From Xanthomonas sacchari (lineage in GTDB: Bacteria > Pseudomonadota > Gammaproteobacteria > Xanthomonadales > Xanthomonadaceae), in the NCBI RefSeq assembly GCF_024266585.1, contig NZ_CP100647.1:849001-913000 (forward strand): a DNA stretch of 64,000 bases, in the 5' to 3' direction. Under the pieces are notes generated by a model, which saw only the letters and a program-made list of their open reading frames with translations, did not search any database and was not told the DNA's origin. The position numbers were made by a program, and so were the translations under genes. Positions 37,721 through 49,370 of the stretch are shown here, one piece after another; the stretch's first letter is position 1, and every line of letters begins with the position of its first letter.

Positions 37721-38347
37721 ATGGCCGATCCCCGCGAACCGCTGCTGCATCCCGTGCCGATCCTGTCCTTGCGCCCGACGCAGATGACCGTGGGCATGCG
37801 CGAGGTGAAGGAGAAGCGCAAGCGCTGGCGCGCGCAGGCGTCCAGGCACAAGCAGGCCGAGTTGCTCGGCACGCACACGATTCCGGTGGTGCTGGGGCCG
37901 GACGGGCGCTACTACGTGGTCGACCACCACCACCTGGCGCGGGCGCTGCACGACGAAGGGGTGAAGGACATCCTGGTCACGGTGATCGCCGACCTCAGCG
38001 TCGTCGACAAGGACGCGCTGTGGCGCGTGCTGGATCATCGCCGCTGGGCCTATCCCTACGACGCCAAGGGCGAGCGCCGCGCCTTCAAGGACATGCCGAC
38101 GTCGATCGCGGACCTGAAGGACGATCCCTACCGCAGCCTCGCCGGCGAGGTCCGGCGCGCGGGTGGCTACGCCAAGGACACCACGCCGTTCAGCGAATTC
38201 CTGTGGGCCGACCTGTTCCGCCGCCGGCTGCGGCGCCGCGACATCAAGGAGGACTTTGCCCGCGCGGTGGAGATGGCGCTCGCGCTCGCCAAGAGCCGGG
38301 ACGCGAGCTACCTGCCGGGCTGGTGCGGGCCGTCGTCCGATGATTGA
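37721..38347 (+). CDS. ParB-like nuclease-family protein (DUF/ParBc_2 type)
   Basis: The 208-residue protein starts near a GGAG and has the ParB-like core HPVPILSLRPTQMTVGMREVKEKRKRW, then LGTHTIPVVLGPDGRYYVVDHHHLARAL, with the conserved DHHH-L segment of the putative ParB-like nuclease family. Chromosome-partition neighbours are absent, so this is not the parABS ParB. Its substrate is unknown. Its last 40 bases overlap the end of the MgtC-like gene on the other strand. Confidence 0.82.
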   Translation: MADPREPLLHPVPILSLRPTQMTVGMREVKEKRKRWRAQASRHKQAELLGTHTIPVVLGPDGRYYVVDHHHLARALHDEGVKDILVTVIADLSVVDKDALWRVLDHRRWAYPYDAKGERRAFKDMPTSIADLKDDPYRSLAGEVRRAGGYAKDTTPFSEFLWADLFRRRLRRRDIKEDFARAVEMALALAKSRDASYLPGWCGPSSDD

Positions 38348-38808
38348 TCGGGCGCCGCGGCACGCGCCGGCTTGCCGCCCAGCGCCGTGTGCAGGGCGCG
38401 TTCGACGCGGCCGCCGAACAGCAGGATGACGAAGGCGATGCCCAGGGACACCGCCACGATCTGCCACTGGCCGGCGCCGCACAGGATCCCGATGCAGGCG
38501 GTGAGCCAGACGCAGGCGGCGCTGGTCAGGCCGTGCACCCGCACATGCTTCCGGGTGTGATAGATAACGCCGGCGCCGAGGAAGCCGATGCCGGTGAGGA
38601 TGCCCTGGATGACGCGGCTGCCGGCGTCGGTGAAACCGCCCCTGCCGAGCGGGTCGGCCAGCAGCACCACCATCGCGGTGGCCAGGCCCACCAGCCCCAG
38701 CGTGCGGATCCCGATCGGCTTGCCGTGCAGGTCGCGGTTCAACCCGATCGCCGCACCGGCGAGGGCGGCGATGCCCAGGCGCACGGCGATGTCGGACAGG
38801 TCGATCAA
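38308..38808 (-). CDS. MgtC/SapB-family membrane protein
   Basis: The 166-residue protein shows the MgtC core: LGIAALAGAAIGLNRDLHGKPIGIRTLGLVGLATA, then GILTGIGFLGAGVIYH and VHGLTSAACVWLTACIGILCG, in about four membrane spans. It lacks the extra C-terminal cytosolic domain of Salmonella MgtC. Members affect magnesium starvation tolerance and virulence in some bacteria; the role here is open. The C-terminal tail overlaps the convergent ParB-like gene by 40 bp. Confidence 0.88.
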   Translation of the reverse strand: MIDLSDIAVRLGIAALAGAAIGLNRDLHGKPIGIRTLGLVGLATAMVVLLADPLGRGGFTDAGSRVIQGILTGIGFLGAGVIYHTRKHVRVHGLTSAACVWLTACIGILCGAGQWQIVAVSLGIAFVILLFGGRVERALHTALGGKPARAAAPDQSSDDGPHQPGR

Positions 38809-38899
38809 GGCAGGTCTCCCGGTGGATGTCGCGCCGTGGGCGGCCGGCCCATCATAGGGAAACCGGCGGCGGGCGTTCCGTGCAGGCCGTCGGCCGGCC

Positions 38900-39826
38900 T
38901 CAGAGCGCGGCGCGGACCTCGTCCAGGCTGGGCGGATTGGCGCCGGCGCGGGTGCAGTTGATCGCCGCGGCGGCCACGCAGAACTGCAGCAGGCGCTCCA
39001 GCGCGGCCGGCTCGCTGCCCAGCGCCGCCAGCGCGGCGGGGTCGGGCAACTGTTGCAGCAGCGCCGCCTGGAAGCTGTCGCCGGCGCCGACCGTATCGGC
39101 CACCTGCACCACCCGGCCGGGCACGCGCGCTTCGCTGTCGCCGCGCCAGGCCACCGCGCCGTCGCCGCCCAGGGTCATCACCACCAGCGACGGCCCCTGC
39201 TGCAGCCAGCTGCGGGCGACCGCGAACGGATCCTGCTGCGGATACAGCAACTCGATGTCCTCCTGGCTGACCTTGACCACGTGCGCCAGCGCGATCCAGC
39301 GCGCCAGCCGCGCGCGCCACACCGCCATGTCCGGCTCCACCGTCGGGCGCACGTTCGGGTCCAGCGAGATCAGCCGCTGCCCGCGCTCGCGTTCGGCCAG
39401 GGCCTGGAAGGTGCTGGCGGTAGTCTCGGCGACCAGCGTGTAGGAGCCGAAATGCAGGCCGCCGACGCGCGCGTCCAGCACCGGCAGGTCGGCCTCGGTC
39501 AGCGCGCGGTCGGCGCAGCCGGTGCCGTAGAAGGCGTAGTTGGGCACGCCGCCGGCGTCGAGCGCGACCATCACCAGGGTGGTCGCCTCGCGCTTGTCGA
39601 TGCAGTAGTCCAGGGCCACGCCTTCGCCTTCGAGGGTGGCGCGCAGCTGGCGGCCCAGCGGATCGGTGGACAGGCCGGTGAACAGCGCCGACGGCGCCCC
39701 CAGGCGGGCCAGGCCGATGGCCACGTTGAACGGCGAACCGCCCTGGCGCGCGGTCATCCCGACCGAGGTGCCGGCGTAGCCGTCGATGAAGATGTCGTAC
39801 AAGGCCTCTCCGCACACCACGAACAT
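38900..39826 (-). CDS. PfkB-family sugar kinase, fructokinase-like
   Basis: The 308-residue protein has the N-terminal FVVCGEALYDIFID and GGSPFNVAIGLARLG (substrate-binding loop) and the C-terminal PfkB motif DTVGAGDSFQAALL with the catalytic Asp. It probably phosphorylates fructose or another ketose with ATP. No sugar transport gene is adjacent, so the substrate is not fixed. Confidence 0.88.
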   Translation of the reverse strand: MFVVCGEALYDIFIDGYAGTSVGMTARQGGSPFNVAIGLARLGAPSALFTGLSTDPLGRQLRATLEGEGVALDYCIDKREATTLVMVALDAGGVPNYAFYGTGCADRALTEADLPVLDARVGGLHFGSYTLVAETTASTFQALAERERGQRLISLDPNVRPTVEPDMAVWRARLARWIALAHVVKVSQEDIELLYPQQDPFAVARSWLQQGPSLVVMTLGGDGAVAWRGDSEARVPGRVVQVADTVGAGDSFQAALLQQLPDPAALAALGSEPAALERLLQFCVAAAAINCTRAGANPPSLDEVRAAL

Positions 39827-39950
39827 CGAACCGCTCCTCGTCAGATTGCAGCGCGCCGGCCGGCGCGATGGGGCGGCTATTGTGGCGTACCTGCTGCGGC
39901 GCGGCGACCGGGTGGGGTGTCGTGGGCAGGGGGGTGTAGGAGGGACGCTT

Positions 39951-40294
39951 GGCTGGCGGCCGTACCCTCATCCGCCCCTGCGGGGCACCTTCCCCCGAGG
40001 GGAGAAGGGAGGGGCCGCGCATGCCTAGCCCCTCTTCCCCCGGGAGAGCGGTTGGGGTGAGGGTCGGGGCGCGCAGCGCCTCATGGATGCCGGGCGCCAG
40101 TCGTCCGGCAGCGTGCTGGTGGGCTTGGTTGCACGCTGGCGTGCAGGACGGATGCCTGGCTGGCGGCCGTACCCTCATCCGCCCCTGCGGGGCACCTTCT
40201 CCCGAGGGGAGAAGGGAGGGGCCGCGCATGCCTAGCCCCTCTCCCGCCGGGAGAGGGGTTGGGGTGAGGGTCGGGGCGCGCAGCGCCTCATGGA
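39951..40294. repeat. Direct duplication of a 137-bp repeat cassette
   Basis: The block 39951-40087 recurs nearly unchanged at 40158-40294, a constant offset of 207 bp. Each block holds an imperfect CTTCCCCCGAGGGGAGAAGG hairpin and a family B hairpin, so this is a duplication of a composite repeat. It fills most of the 558-bp gap 39827-40384, where no gene is seen. Confidence 0.85.
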
Positions 40295-40384
40295 CTGGCA
40301 CCCGCTGCAAACAGACCACCCACGGCGCCTTTCCGCCGCCCCTGCGATAGTCGCCGCTCCTCGCCAGTCTCCAAGGACATCCCC

Positions 40385-41017
40385 ATGAAGATCCTGCTCG
40401 CCGGCGCCACCGGCCTGGTCGGTGGCCACGTGCTGGCCCAGTTGCTGGCCGAGCCGGCCTGCAGCGCGGTGATCGCGCCGACCCGGCGCGCGCTGGGCCT
40501 GGCCCATCCCAAGCTGCACAACCCATTACTCGACTTCGATGCGTTGCCGGCGCAGGCGCCGTGGTGGCGGGTGAATGCGGGGATCTGCGCACTCGGCACC
40601 ACGATGCGCCAGGCTGGCTCGCGCGAGGCGTTCCGTCGGGTCGATCACGCCTATCCGCTGGCGATCGCGCGCCTGCTGCGCCAGCACGGCGCCGAGGCAT
40701 TCGCGCTCAACTCCGCGCTGGGGGCGGATCCGCATTCGTGGGCGTTCTACAACCGGGTCAAGGGCGATCTGGAGAACGACCTGCGCGCGCTGGCCTACCC
40801 GTCGCTGACCCTGGTGCGGCCGGGCCTGATCGGCGGCGAACGCGCGCAACGCCGTCCCGGCGAACATGCCGCCAGCGTGGTGCTGCGGGCGCTCGGGCCG
40901 CTGCTGCCGCGACGCTACCGGATCAATCCGGCCGAACGCATCGCCGCGGCGCTGGTCGCGGGCGCGCTGCAGCCGCGTCCGGGTGTGCAGGTGATCGACG
41001 CGGCGCAGTTGGTCTAG
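40385..41017 (+). CDS. NAD(P)-binding oxidoreductase-like protein (atypical SDR)
   Basis: The 210-residue protein opens with the Rossmann motif KILLAGATGLVGGHVL and has GICALGTTMRQAGSREAFRRVDH, then a Y-x-x-x-K (YNRVK) near residue 121, as in HTATIP2/TIP30-like atypical short-chain dehydrogenases. The substrate is unknown. A good start lies at ATG 40385, shortly after the repeat cassette. Confidence 0.85.
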   Translation: MKILLAGATGLVGGHVLAQLLAEPACSAVIAPTRRALGLAHPKLHNPLLDFDALPAQAPWWRVNAGICALGTTMRQAGSREAFRRVDHAYPLAIARLLRQHGAEAFALNSALGADPHSWAFYNRVKGDLENDLRALAYPSLTLVRPGLIGGERAQRRPGEHAASVVLRALGPLLPRRYRINPAERIAAALVAGALQPRPGVQVIDAAQLV

Positions 41018-41348
41018 GGGCTGGGATTGGGGAGTGGGGATTCGGGATTGGAGGGGATTCGCGAGTCGGTAGCACCGCGCGTGTCGATACATGTTGAGAC
41101 GCTTCGGCGTGGATCGCCTCCTTGCGGCGCGACGTCAGGCGACACCGCCACTGCGCCGGGAAAGCCGAAGCTGCGCGCTGCCGCCAGCCAAGGCGCAGGC
41201 AAGCTGCAGCTGACACGGCATTGCGCGCCCACCGAGGCGACCGGCTTGGGCCGCGGCGCACGCCGTGTCTCAACGCGGCACAGGCCGCTTCGTGCTCGCC
41301 TCACCGTGCAATAACACGCTCCAGCCGTGCGCGTGCGCACGACCAGCC
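41018..41348. other. Non-coding convergent gap of 331 bp
   Basis: GGGATTGGGGA-type short repeats lie at 41027-41055. The rest shows no gene, terminator or family A-C repeat. Confidence 0.4.
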
Positions 41349-42110
41349 TCAGGCGCCCAGCGACTGGCCGCCGTCGACCGCCAGCACCTGGCCGGTGATC
41401 CAGCGCGCCTGCGGCGAAGCCAGGAACAGCGCCGCGTTGGCGATGTCGTCCAGCGCGCCGAAGGCACCGAACGGGATGCTGGCGCGGATCTGCCGGTACA
41501 GCTCCGGCTGCTGCTGGCGGCGCTGCTCCCACAGGCCGCCGGGGAACTCGATGGAGCCGGGCGCGATCGCGTTGACCCGGATCCGCTCGCGCGCCAGCTG
41601 CGTCGCCAGCGTGGTCGTGTAGTAGTTCAGCGCCGCCTTCGCCGCCGAGTACGCCGGTACCCGCGGTGTCGGCCGCAGGCCGTTGATCGAGCTGATGTTG
41701 AGGATGCAGCCGCGGCCGCTGGCGCGCAGCCGCGGCAGCGCGGCGCGATTGCAGCGCACCGCGGCCATCAGGTCGATGTCGAAGCCGGCCTGCCAGCTCG
41801 CATCGTCGTCGCCATGGCCGTAGCCGGAGGCGTTGTTGATCATCACATCGATGCCGCCCAGCGCCTCTGCGGCCTGCGCCACCCAGGCTTCGATCTGGGC
41901 GGCGTCGCCCAGGTCGCAGCACTGCGACGCGACCGGGTGGCCGTGGCGCTGCAGTTGCGTGGCGGCGTCGGCCAGCGGCGCGGGGCTGCGCGCGCAGATC
42001 GCCACCGCCGCGCCGTGGCCGGCGAAGGCGTCGGCGATGGCCAGGCCAATCCCGCGGCTGGCGCCGGCGACGAGCACGCGGTATCCCGCGAAGGCGGACG
42101 GATCGGTCAT
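41349..42110 (-). CDS. Short-chain dehydrogenase/reductase
   Basis: The 253-residue protein is a classical SDR: cofactor motif VAGASRGIGLAIAD (residues 14-27), NNASG, NISSING, the active-site YSAAK and the closing TGQVLAVDGGQSL. The substrate is not recognised. AGGAGG lies just before ATG 42110, which fixes the start. Confidence 0.9.
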   Translation of the reverse strand: MTDPSAFAGYRVLVAGASRGIGLAIADAFAGHGAAVAICARSPAPLADAATQLQRHGHPVASQCCDLGDAAQIEAWVAQAAEALGGIDVMINNASGYGHGDDDASWQAGFDIDLMAAVRCNRAALPRLRASGRGCILNISSINGLRPTPRVPAYSAAKAALNYYTTTLATQLARERIRVNAIAPGSIEFPGGLWEQRRQQQPELYRQIRASIPFGAFGALDDIANAALFLASPQARWITGQVLAVDGGQSLGA

Positions 42111-42272
42111 CGGTGGTTCCTCCTGCGTGGCCGTGGGGCGTGCGTCGATTATCCGCGCATTCCGCAGCGCGTGGCCGCTTCTGGCACCATGGCGGCCCGT
42201 CGCACGCGCCGCGTGCCGGTGCGCCCGCCGCGGTGCGATGGCCGCCGCATCCCCTTTCCAGGATTTCCCGCA

Positions 42273-42602
42273 GTGAAGAAGACCTACCGGCTCCGCATCG
42301 AAGGCAAGCATCCCGACCGCCTGCTCGACGCCGCCAAGCACGACATCCGCAAATACATCCGCCGCGAGCGCCGCAAGACCCTGCCCGCCGGCGCCGACTA
42401 CTGGGACTTCGACACGCTGTTCGGCACCGAGGAGGCCACCGCCGCGGTGCTGCCGCCGGCCGAGCTGCTGCGTGCGGTCGACGCGCTGGTCGCCGCCGGC
42501 GGCGATCAGTTCTACGTGGAGATCCGCAGCCGGGCCTGCACGCGGCCGCCGCGGGCCAAGGGCGGCCAGGACGAGCGCGAGCACGATCCGTTCGAGGACT
42601 GA
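42273..42602 (+). CDS. DUF6172 family protein
   Basis: From GTG 42273 the product is 109 residues: KKTYRLRIEGKHPDRLLDA, HDIRKYIRRERRKTLP, and a central YWDFDTLFGT, matching the conserved small proteins named DUF6172. It is rich in basic residues and predicted cytoplasmic. CCAGGA stands about ten bases before the GTG. Function is unknown. Confidence 0.8.
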   Translation: MKKTYRLRIEGKHPDRLLDAAKHDIRKYIRRERRKTLPAGADYWDFDTLFGTEEATAAVLPPAELLRAVDALVAAGGDQFYVEIRSRACTRPPRAKGGQDEREHDPFED

Positions 42603-42731
42603 GCCCGATCCGGCGCGCAGGCCGCGTCGGCGCCGTGCCGCGGCCTGCGGTCCCACCGCCCATCGCCCCTGTGGCGTTGCCGCAGCCCGCGTTGCGCGGT
42701 CGCGGGATGCTAACAATCACGGGACGTATGT

Positions 42732-42798
42732 GTAGGAGCGGCTTCAACCGCGACGGGGCGTTCCCGGTAACGCCCGTCGCGGCTGAAGCCGCTCCTAC
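42732..42798. repeat. Family A inverted pair
   Basis: A 67-bp hairpin opens with GTAGGAGCGGCTTCAACC and closes with CTCCTAC. It lies in the 397-bp gap 42603-42999 between convergent genes. No gene is seen in the rest of the gap. Confidence 0.85.
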
Positions 42799-42999
42799 AG
42801 GACAGCCTGGATTCGGCTTGCGTGTGGCGAAAGCAGGTGACTTGGGGTTTCCTTGAGACGTCTCTTGCCGGAAACGGTCGCGTTCGCGCGATGACGCAAG
42901 GCGCCCGGATGTGTGTGGCCGGAAACTTTTCCCGGCGCGGCACGCGTTGGCGTGGCGACGGATCCGCGCTGATCCGCGGCAAGGCCGACGCGGTGCCGT

Positions 43000-44280
43000 T
43001 CAGCCGTCTGTCGGTGGCTCGCCGCCCTGCGCACGCGCCGCGCGCAGCCTGTCCTTCTTGCTCGGTCGCTTGCCCTTGATGCCGCCGGTGGAGGGGGCCG
43101 TTTCCGTGGCCGGCGCTGCGGCCGGTGCCGGCACCGGCTCGAAACCGGGAATGCGTTCCCGCGGCACGCGCACGCCCTGGCGTTTCTCGATCAGGCGCAG
43201 ATGCGCCGCGCTGGCCGCGTCGACAAAGCTCAGCGCCTGGCCGTCGGCGCCGGCGCGCGCGCTGCGGCCGATGCGGTGGGTGTAGTCGGCGGTGGAGCGC
43301 GGCAGGTCGTAGTTCACCACCACCGGCAGCGCGGCGATGTCGATGCCGCGCGCGGCCAGGTCGGTGGTCACCAGCACCCGCAGCTGCTGTTGGCGGAACG
43401 CGTCCAGGGTGCGCTGGCGCCGGCCCTGGGCCAGTTCGCCATGCAGCGGCTGCGCGGCGATGCCGGCCTTGGCCAGGGCGGTGGCGACCTGCTCGGCGCT
43501 GCGCCGGCTGGCCACGAACACCAGCGCCCGCGGCCAGGCCTCGTGTTCCAGCAGATGTTGCAGCAGCGCCAGGCGCTGTCCGCTGTCGACCTCGATCGCG
43601 CGCTGGCGCAGCGTCGCCGGAATCGGTGCGGCGTCGGCGGCGTCGCCGATCCGCCGCGGCGCGCGCAGCAGGCGCGCAGCCAGCGCCGCGATCGGCGCCG
43701 GCATGGTGGCCGAGAACAGCAGGGTCTGCCGCATCGGCGGCAGCAGGCGCAGCAGCCGCTCCAGTTCGGCGCCGAAGCCCAGGTCGAGCAGGCGGTCGGC
43801 CTCGTCCAGCACCAGGTGCGCCACCGCGTCCAGTTGCAGCGCGCGCTGCTCCAGCAGGTCGAGCAGGCGACCGGGCGTGGCCACCACCACCTCGGCGCCG
43901 CCGCGCAGCGCCAGCATCTGCGGATTGATCGAGACGCCACCGACCGCCACCACCACCCGCGGCCGCCGCGGCAGCTCCAGGCCCAGCGCGACGAAGGTGT
44001 CGGCGACCTGCACCGCCAATTCGCGGGTCGGCACCAGCACCAGCACGCGGGCGGAACGCGCTGGTCTGGCGGCCTGCGCGCAGGCCTGCAGCAGCGGCAG
44101 CGCGAATGCCGCGGTCTTGCCGGAACCGGTCTGCGCCATGGCCAGCAGGTCGTGGCCGGCGACGATCAGCGGCACCGCCTGCTGCTGGATCGGCGTGGGC
44201 GTCTGCCAGCCGGCACGCGCGAGCGCGGCGGCGAAGGCGGGATACAGCGCGGGCGACAGCCCGAGGGAAGCGAACGGCAT
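43000..44280 (-). CDS. DEAD-box RNA helicase, RhlE-like
   Basis: The 426-residue protein shows the full motif set: Q motif TPTPIQQQAVPL, motif I AQTGSGKTAAF, PTRELA, TPGRLLD, motif II DEAD, motif III SATM, and motifs V/VI with RGIDI and HRIGRSAR. It unwinds RNA with ATP, probably in ribosome assembly or RNA decay. A short basic tail (KGKRPSKKDRLRAARAQ) follows. ATG 44280 starts the homology; the longer upstream frame runs through a REP pair. Confidence 0.92.
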   Translation of the reverse strand: MPFASLGLSPALYPAFAAALARAGWQTPTPIQQQAVPLIVAGHDLLAMAQTGSGKTAAFALPLLQACAQAARPARSARVLVLVPTRELAVQVADTFVALGLELPRRPRVVVAVGGVSINPQMLALRGGAEVVVATPGRLLDLLEQRALQLDAVAHLVLDEADRLLDLGFGAELERLLRLLPPMRQTLLFSATMPAPIAALAARLLRAPRRIGDAADAAPIPATLRQRAIEVDSGQRLALLQHLLEHEAWPRALVFVASRRSAEQVATALAKAGIAAQPLHGELAQGRRQRTLDAFRQQQLRVLVTTDLAARGIDIAALPVVVNYDLPRSTADYTHRIGRSARAGADGQALSFVDAASAAHLRLIEKRQGVRVPRERIPGFEPVPAPAAAPATETAPSTGGIKGKRPSKKDRLRAARAQGGEPPTDG

Positions 44281-44425
44281 CGGGGGGCGGGCAGGGCGCG
44301 GGAGAGACCGCACAGTATCGCCGACGCCGATGGAAACGCGGCGTCCGCCGCGGCGCGGCGCCGCCAACGGTGGCGCGGCCGAAGGACGCTGCCCAACGCG
44401 TTCTCTGCCAGGGTCCAGGTTGCGT

Positions 44426-44492
44426 TGCGGAAGCGGCTTCAGCCGCGACGGGCGGTATCGGGAATGCCTGTCGTGGCTGAAGCCGCTCATCC
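44426..44492. repeat. Family A inverted pair between the helicase and protease genes
   Basis: Imperfect mirror copies (AAGCGGCTTCAGCCGCGAC and its partner) form a hairpin in the 307-bp gap 44281-44587. The gap also holds TTCCCCATTCCCC short repeats at 44514-44535. Confidence 0.75.
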
Positions 44493-44587
44493 GAGGGAAC
44501 AGCGAGATCGTCTGTTCCCCATTCCCCATTCCCCAACTGCAACGCACGGCCATCCATCGCCGATGGCCGTGCGCGCTGCGCCGGACG

Positions 44588-47580
<2,993 letters not shown>

Positions 47581-47603
47581 CGGCTACGCAAGGCGGCCGG
47601 CAC

Positions 47604-49022
47604 TCAGGCCGGCAGTGCCAGGTCGTCGATCATTGCGCGCAGGAAGCGTGCCGCTTCGCCGCCGGTGCAGGCGCGGTGGTCGAAGCTCAGCGACAGCGGC
47701 AGGACCTTGTGCGTTTCCACGCCGCCCATCACCGGCACCAGCTGGTGGCGGGCGCGGCCGGCGGCGACAATGGCCACGCAGGGCGGCACCACGATCGGGG
47801 TGGCGTAGCGGCCGGCGAACATGCCGAAGTTGGACAGCGAAATGGTGTAGCCGCTCAGTTCCGAGGCCGGAATGCTGCGCGCCTCCACCTGCTGGCGCAG
47901 GCGGTTGATGCCTTCGCGCACGCCGCGCGCATCGAGCATGTCGGCATTGCGCAGCGCGGGCACGAACAGGCCGTCGTCGGTGTCCACGGCGATGCCGATG
48001 TCCACGTGCGCGTGCAGGGTGCGGGTCAGCGCCTCGCCGTCGAACCAGGCATTGAGCGCCGGCACCGCCTGGCAGGCGGCGACGATCGCGCGCACCAGGC
48101 GCCCGGTGGTGTCGTTGCCCGGCGTCCACGCGTGCAGGTCGGCATCGTCGTTGAGCGTGGTCAGCACCACCTGGCGCTGCGCCTCGGCCATCACCCGCGC
48201 CATGTTGCGGCGCACGCCCTTCAGCGGCTCGGGCTGGCCCTGCACGACCACGCCCGGCGGCTGCGTGCGCATCGGCTTGCCGGCGGCGGAGAGCGGGGTG
48301 CGCGCGGACGTGGCAGGTGGCGTGGGGGGGCTCGTAGGCGCGGCTTCAGCCGCGACGGCGGGACTGCGTGGGGGCGCGGCTGCAGCCGCTCCTGCAGTCG
48401 TGCCCGCCTTCGCCGAGCCATCGGCCGCGGCCTGCTTGACGTCGGCCAGGGTCACCGCGCCATCGGCGCCGCTGGCGCGCACGCGGCTGAGGTCCACGCC
48501 CAGCTTCCTGGCCAGGGCGCGCACCGCCGGCATCGCGCGCACGCCGCCGACCGACACGGCTCGCTCGCTGTGCACGGTGTTGGAGCTCTGCATCGCGCCG
48601 ACCACGGTGCCGGCATCGTCGCGTTCGCCCGCGGCCTGCGCGTTGTCGGCGTCGTGCCGTGCGCCGCCGTCCTCGGCCGCCGTGGTGCCGCTGCCGGCGC
48701 TCTTGCCGGACGCGGCCGGCGCCGCGCCGCCGTGGTGATGGCCGGTGTCCTGGCCTTCGGCGCGCTGCGGCAGGTTGGGGTCGGGCGCGAACTGCGCCAG
48801 CATGCTGCCGGTGACGACGATGTCGCCCGGTGCGCCGGCCAGCTTCAGCACCTTGCCGGACACCGGCGAGGGCACTTCGACCACCGCCTTGGCGGTCTCC
48901 ATCGCCACCAGCGGCTCGTCCAGCCGGATGGTGTCGCCTTCCTTGACGAACCACTCGACGATGGTGGCGTCGGGCAGTCCTTCGCCCAGGTCGGGCAGGT
49001 TGAAGCTCTTGGTTTCGCTCAT
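47604..49022 (-). CDS. 2-oxoacid dehydrogenase E2 (branched-chain-type dihydrolipoyl acyltransferase)
   Basis: The 472-residue protein has a lipoyl domain (residues 5-80; lipoyl Lys45 in AMETAKAVVEV), a long charged and Ala/Pro-rich linker, a peripheral-subunit-binding domain (about 163-199) and the acyltransferase core with the catalytic His in SFDHRACTGG. It transfers acyl groups to CoA in the complex with the two E1 subunits encoded upstream. Its start overlaps the SH3-protein stop (ATGA). Residues about 209-230 of the linker are encoded by a family A repeat. No E3 gene is in view. Confidence 0.9.
   Translation of the reverse strand: MSETKSFNLPDLGEGLPDATIVEWFVKEGDTIRLDEPLVAMETAKAVVEVPSPVSGKVLKLAGAPGDIVVTGSMLAQFAPDPNLPQRAEGQDTGHHHGGAAPAASGKSAGSGTTAAEDGGARHDADNAQAAGERDDAGTVVGAMQSSNTVHSERAVSVGGVRAMPAVRALARKLGVDLSRVRASGADGAVTLADVKQAAADGSAKAGTTAGAAAAAPPRSPAVAAEAAPTSPPTPPATSARTPLSAAGKPMRTQPPGVVVQGQPEPLKGVRRNMARVMAEAQRQVVLTTLNDDADLHAWTPGNDTTGRLVRAIVAACQAVPALNAWFDGEALTRTLHAHVDIGIAVDTDDGLFVPALRNADMLDARGVREGINRLRQQVEARSIPASELSGYTISLSNFGMFAGRYATPIVVPPCVAIVAAGRARHQLVPVMGGVETHKVLPLSLSFDHRACTGGEAARFLRAMIDDLALPA
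48334..48396. repeat. Family A repeat inside the E2 coding sequence
   Basis: GTAGGCGCGGCTTCAGCCGC and a mirror copy ending GCCGCTCCTGCAG lie within the reading frame, in the flexible linker between the binding and catalytic domains. The repeat keeps the frame open and encodes Ala/Pro-rich residues. Confidence 0.8.
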
Positions 49023-49369
49023 GTGGTCTCTTCCAGCAGTTCCAGGTCGCGTGCCGGCAGCCAGCCCTGCGTGCCGTCGGCGCGCTCGGCCCACCACCAG
49101 TCGCCGTATTCGTGATGCAGGACGACAGTGTCGCCCTGCGCGGCATCGAGTTCGCGCGCATCGTAGTCGCGCAGCGCCACAGCATGGCCGTCGCCGGTCG
49201 GCTGCAGCCACGTCAGCGGCGCCCAGCCGGCGCTGCCGGCGGCGCCGGTGATCCAGACGAATGCCGGCCACTCTTCGTCGCGCACGCCCAGCACGACCCG
49301 CTCGCCGGTGGCGATGCGGATCGGATGCGGATAGGCGGCGCGGTAATCGCTGATCAGACGTGCGTGCAT
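49019..49369 (-). CDS. Small SH3-like domain protein in the oxoacid dehydrogenase operon
   Basis: The 116-residue protein contains two SH3-like beta segments: RIATGERVVLGVRDEEWPAFVW and LDAAQGDTVVLHHEYGDWWWAERADGTQGWLP, typical of bacterial variant SH3 folds. No signal peptide is seen, so it is cytoplasmic. Its stop overlaps the E2 start by four bases and its own start lies 1 bp after the E1 beta stop, so it is made together with the complex. It may help to assemble or regulate the complex; that is inference. Confidence 0.8.
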   Translation of the reverse strand: MHARLISDYRAAYPHPIRIATGERVVLGVRDEEWPAFVWITGAAGSAGWAPLTWLQPTGDGHAVALRDYDARELDAAQGDTVVLHHEYGDWWWAERADGTQGWLPARDLELLEETT

Positions 49370-49370
49370 G

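Noticed and set aside
37721-38347. Chromosome partition protein ParB
   Set aside because: Only the ParB-like nuclease core is present; there is no helix-turn-helix, no parA neighbour and no parS-like site.
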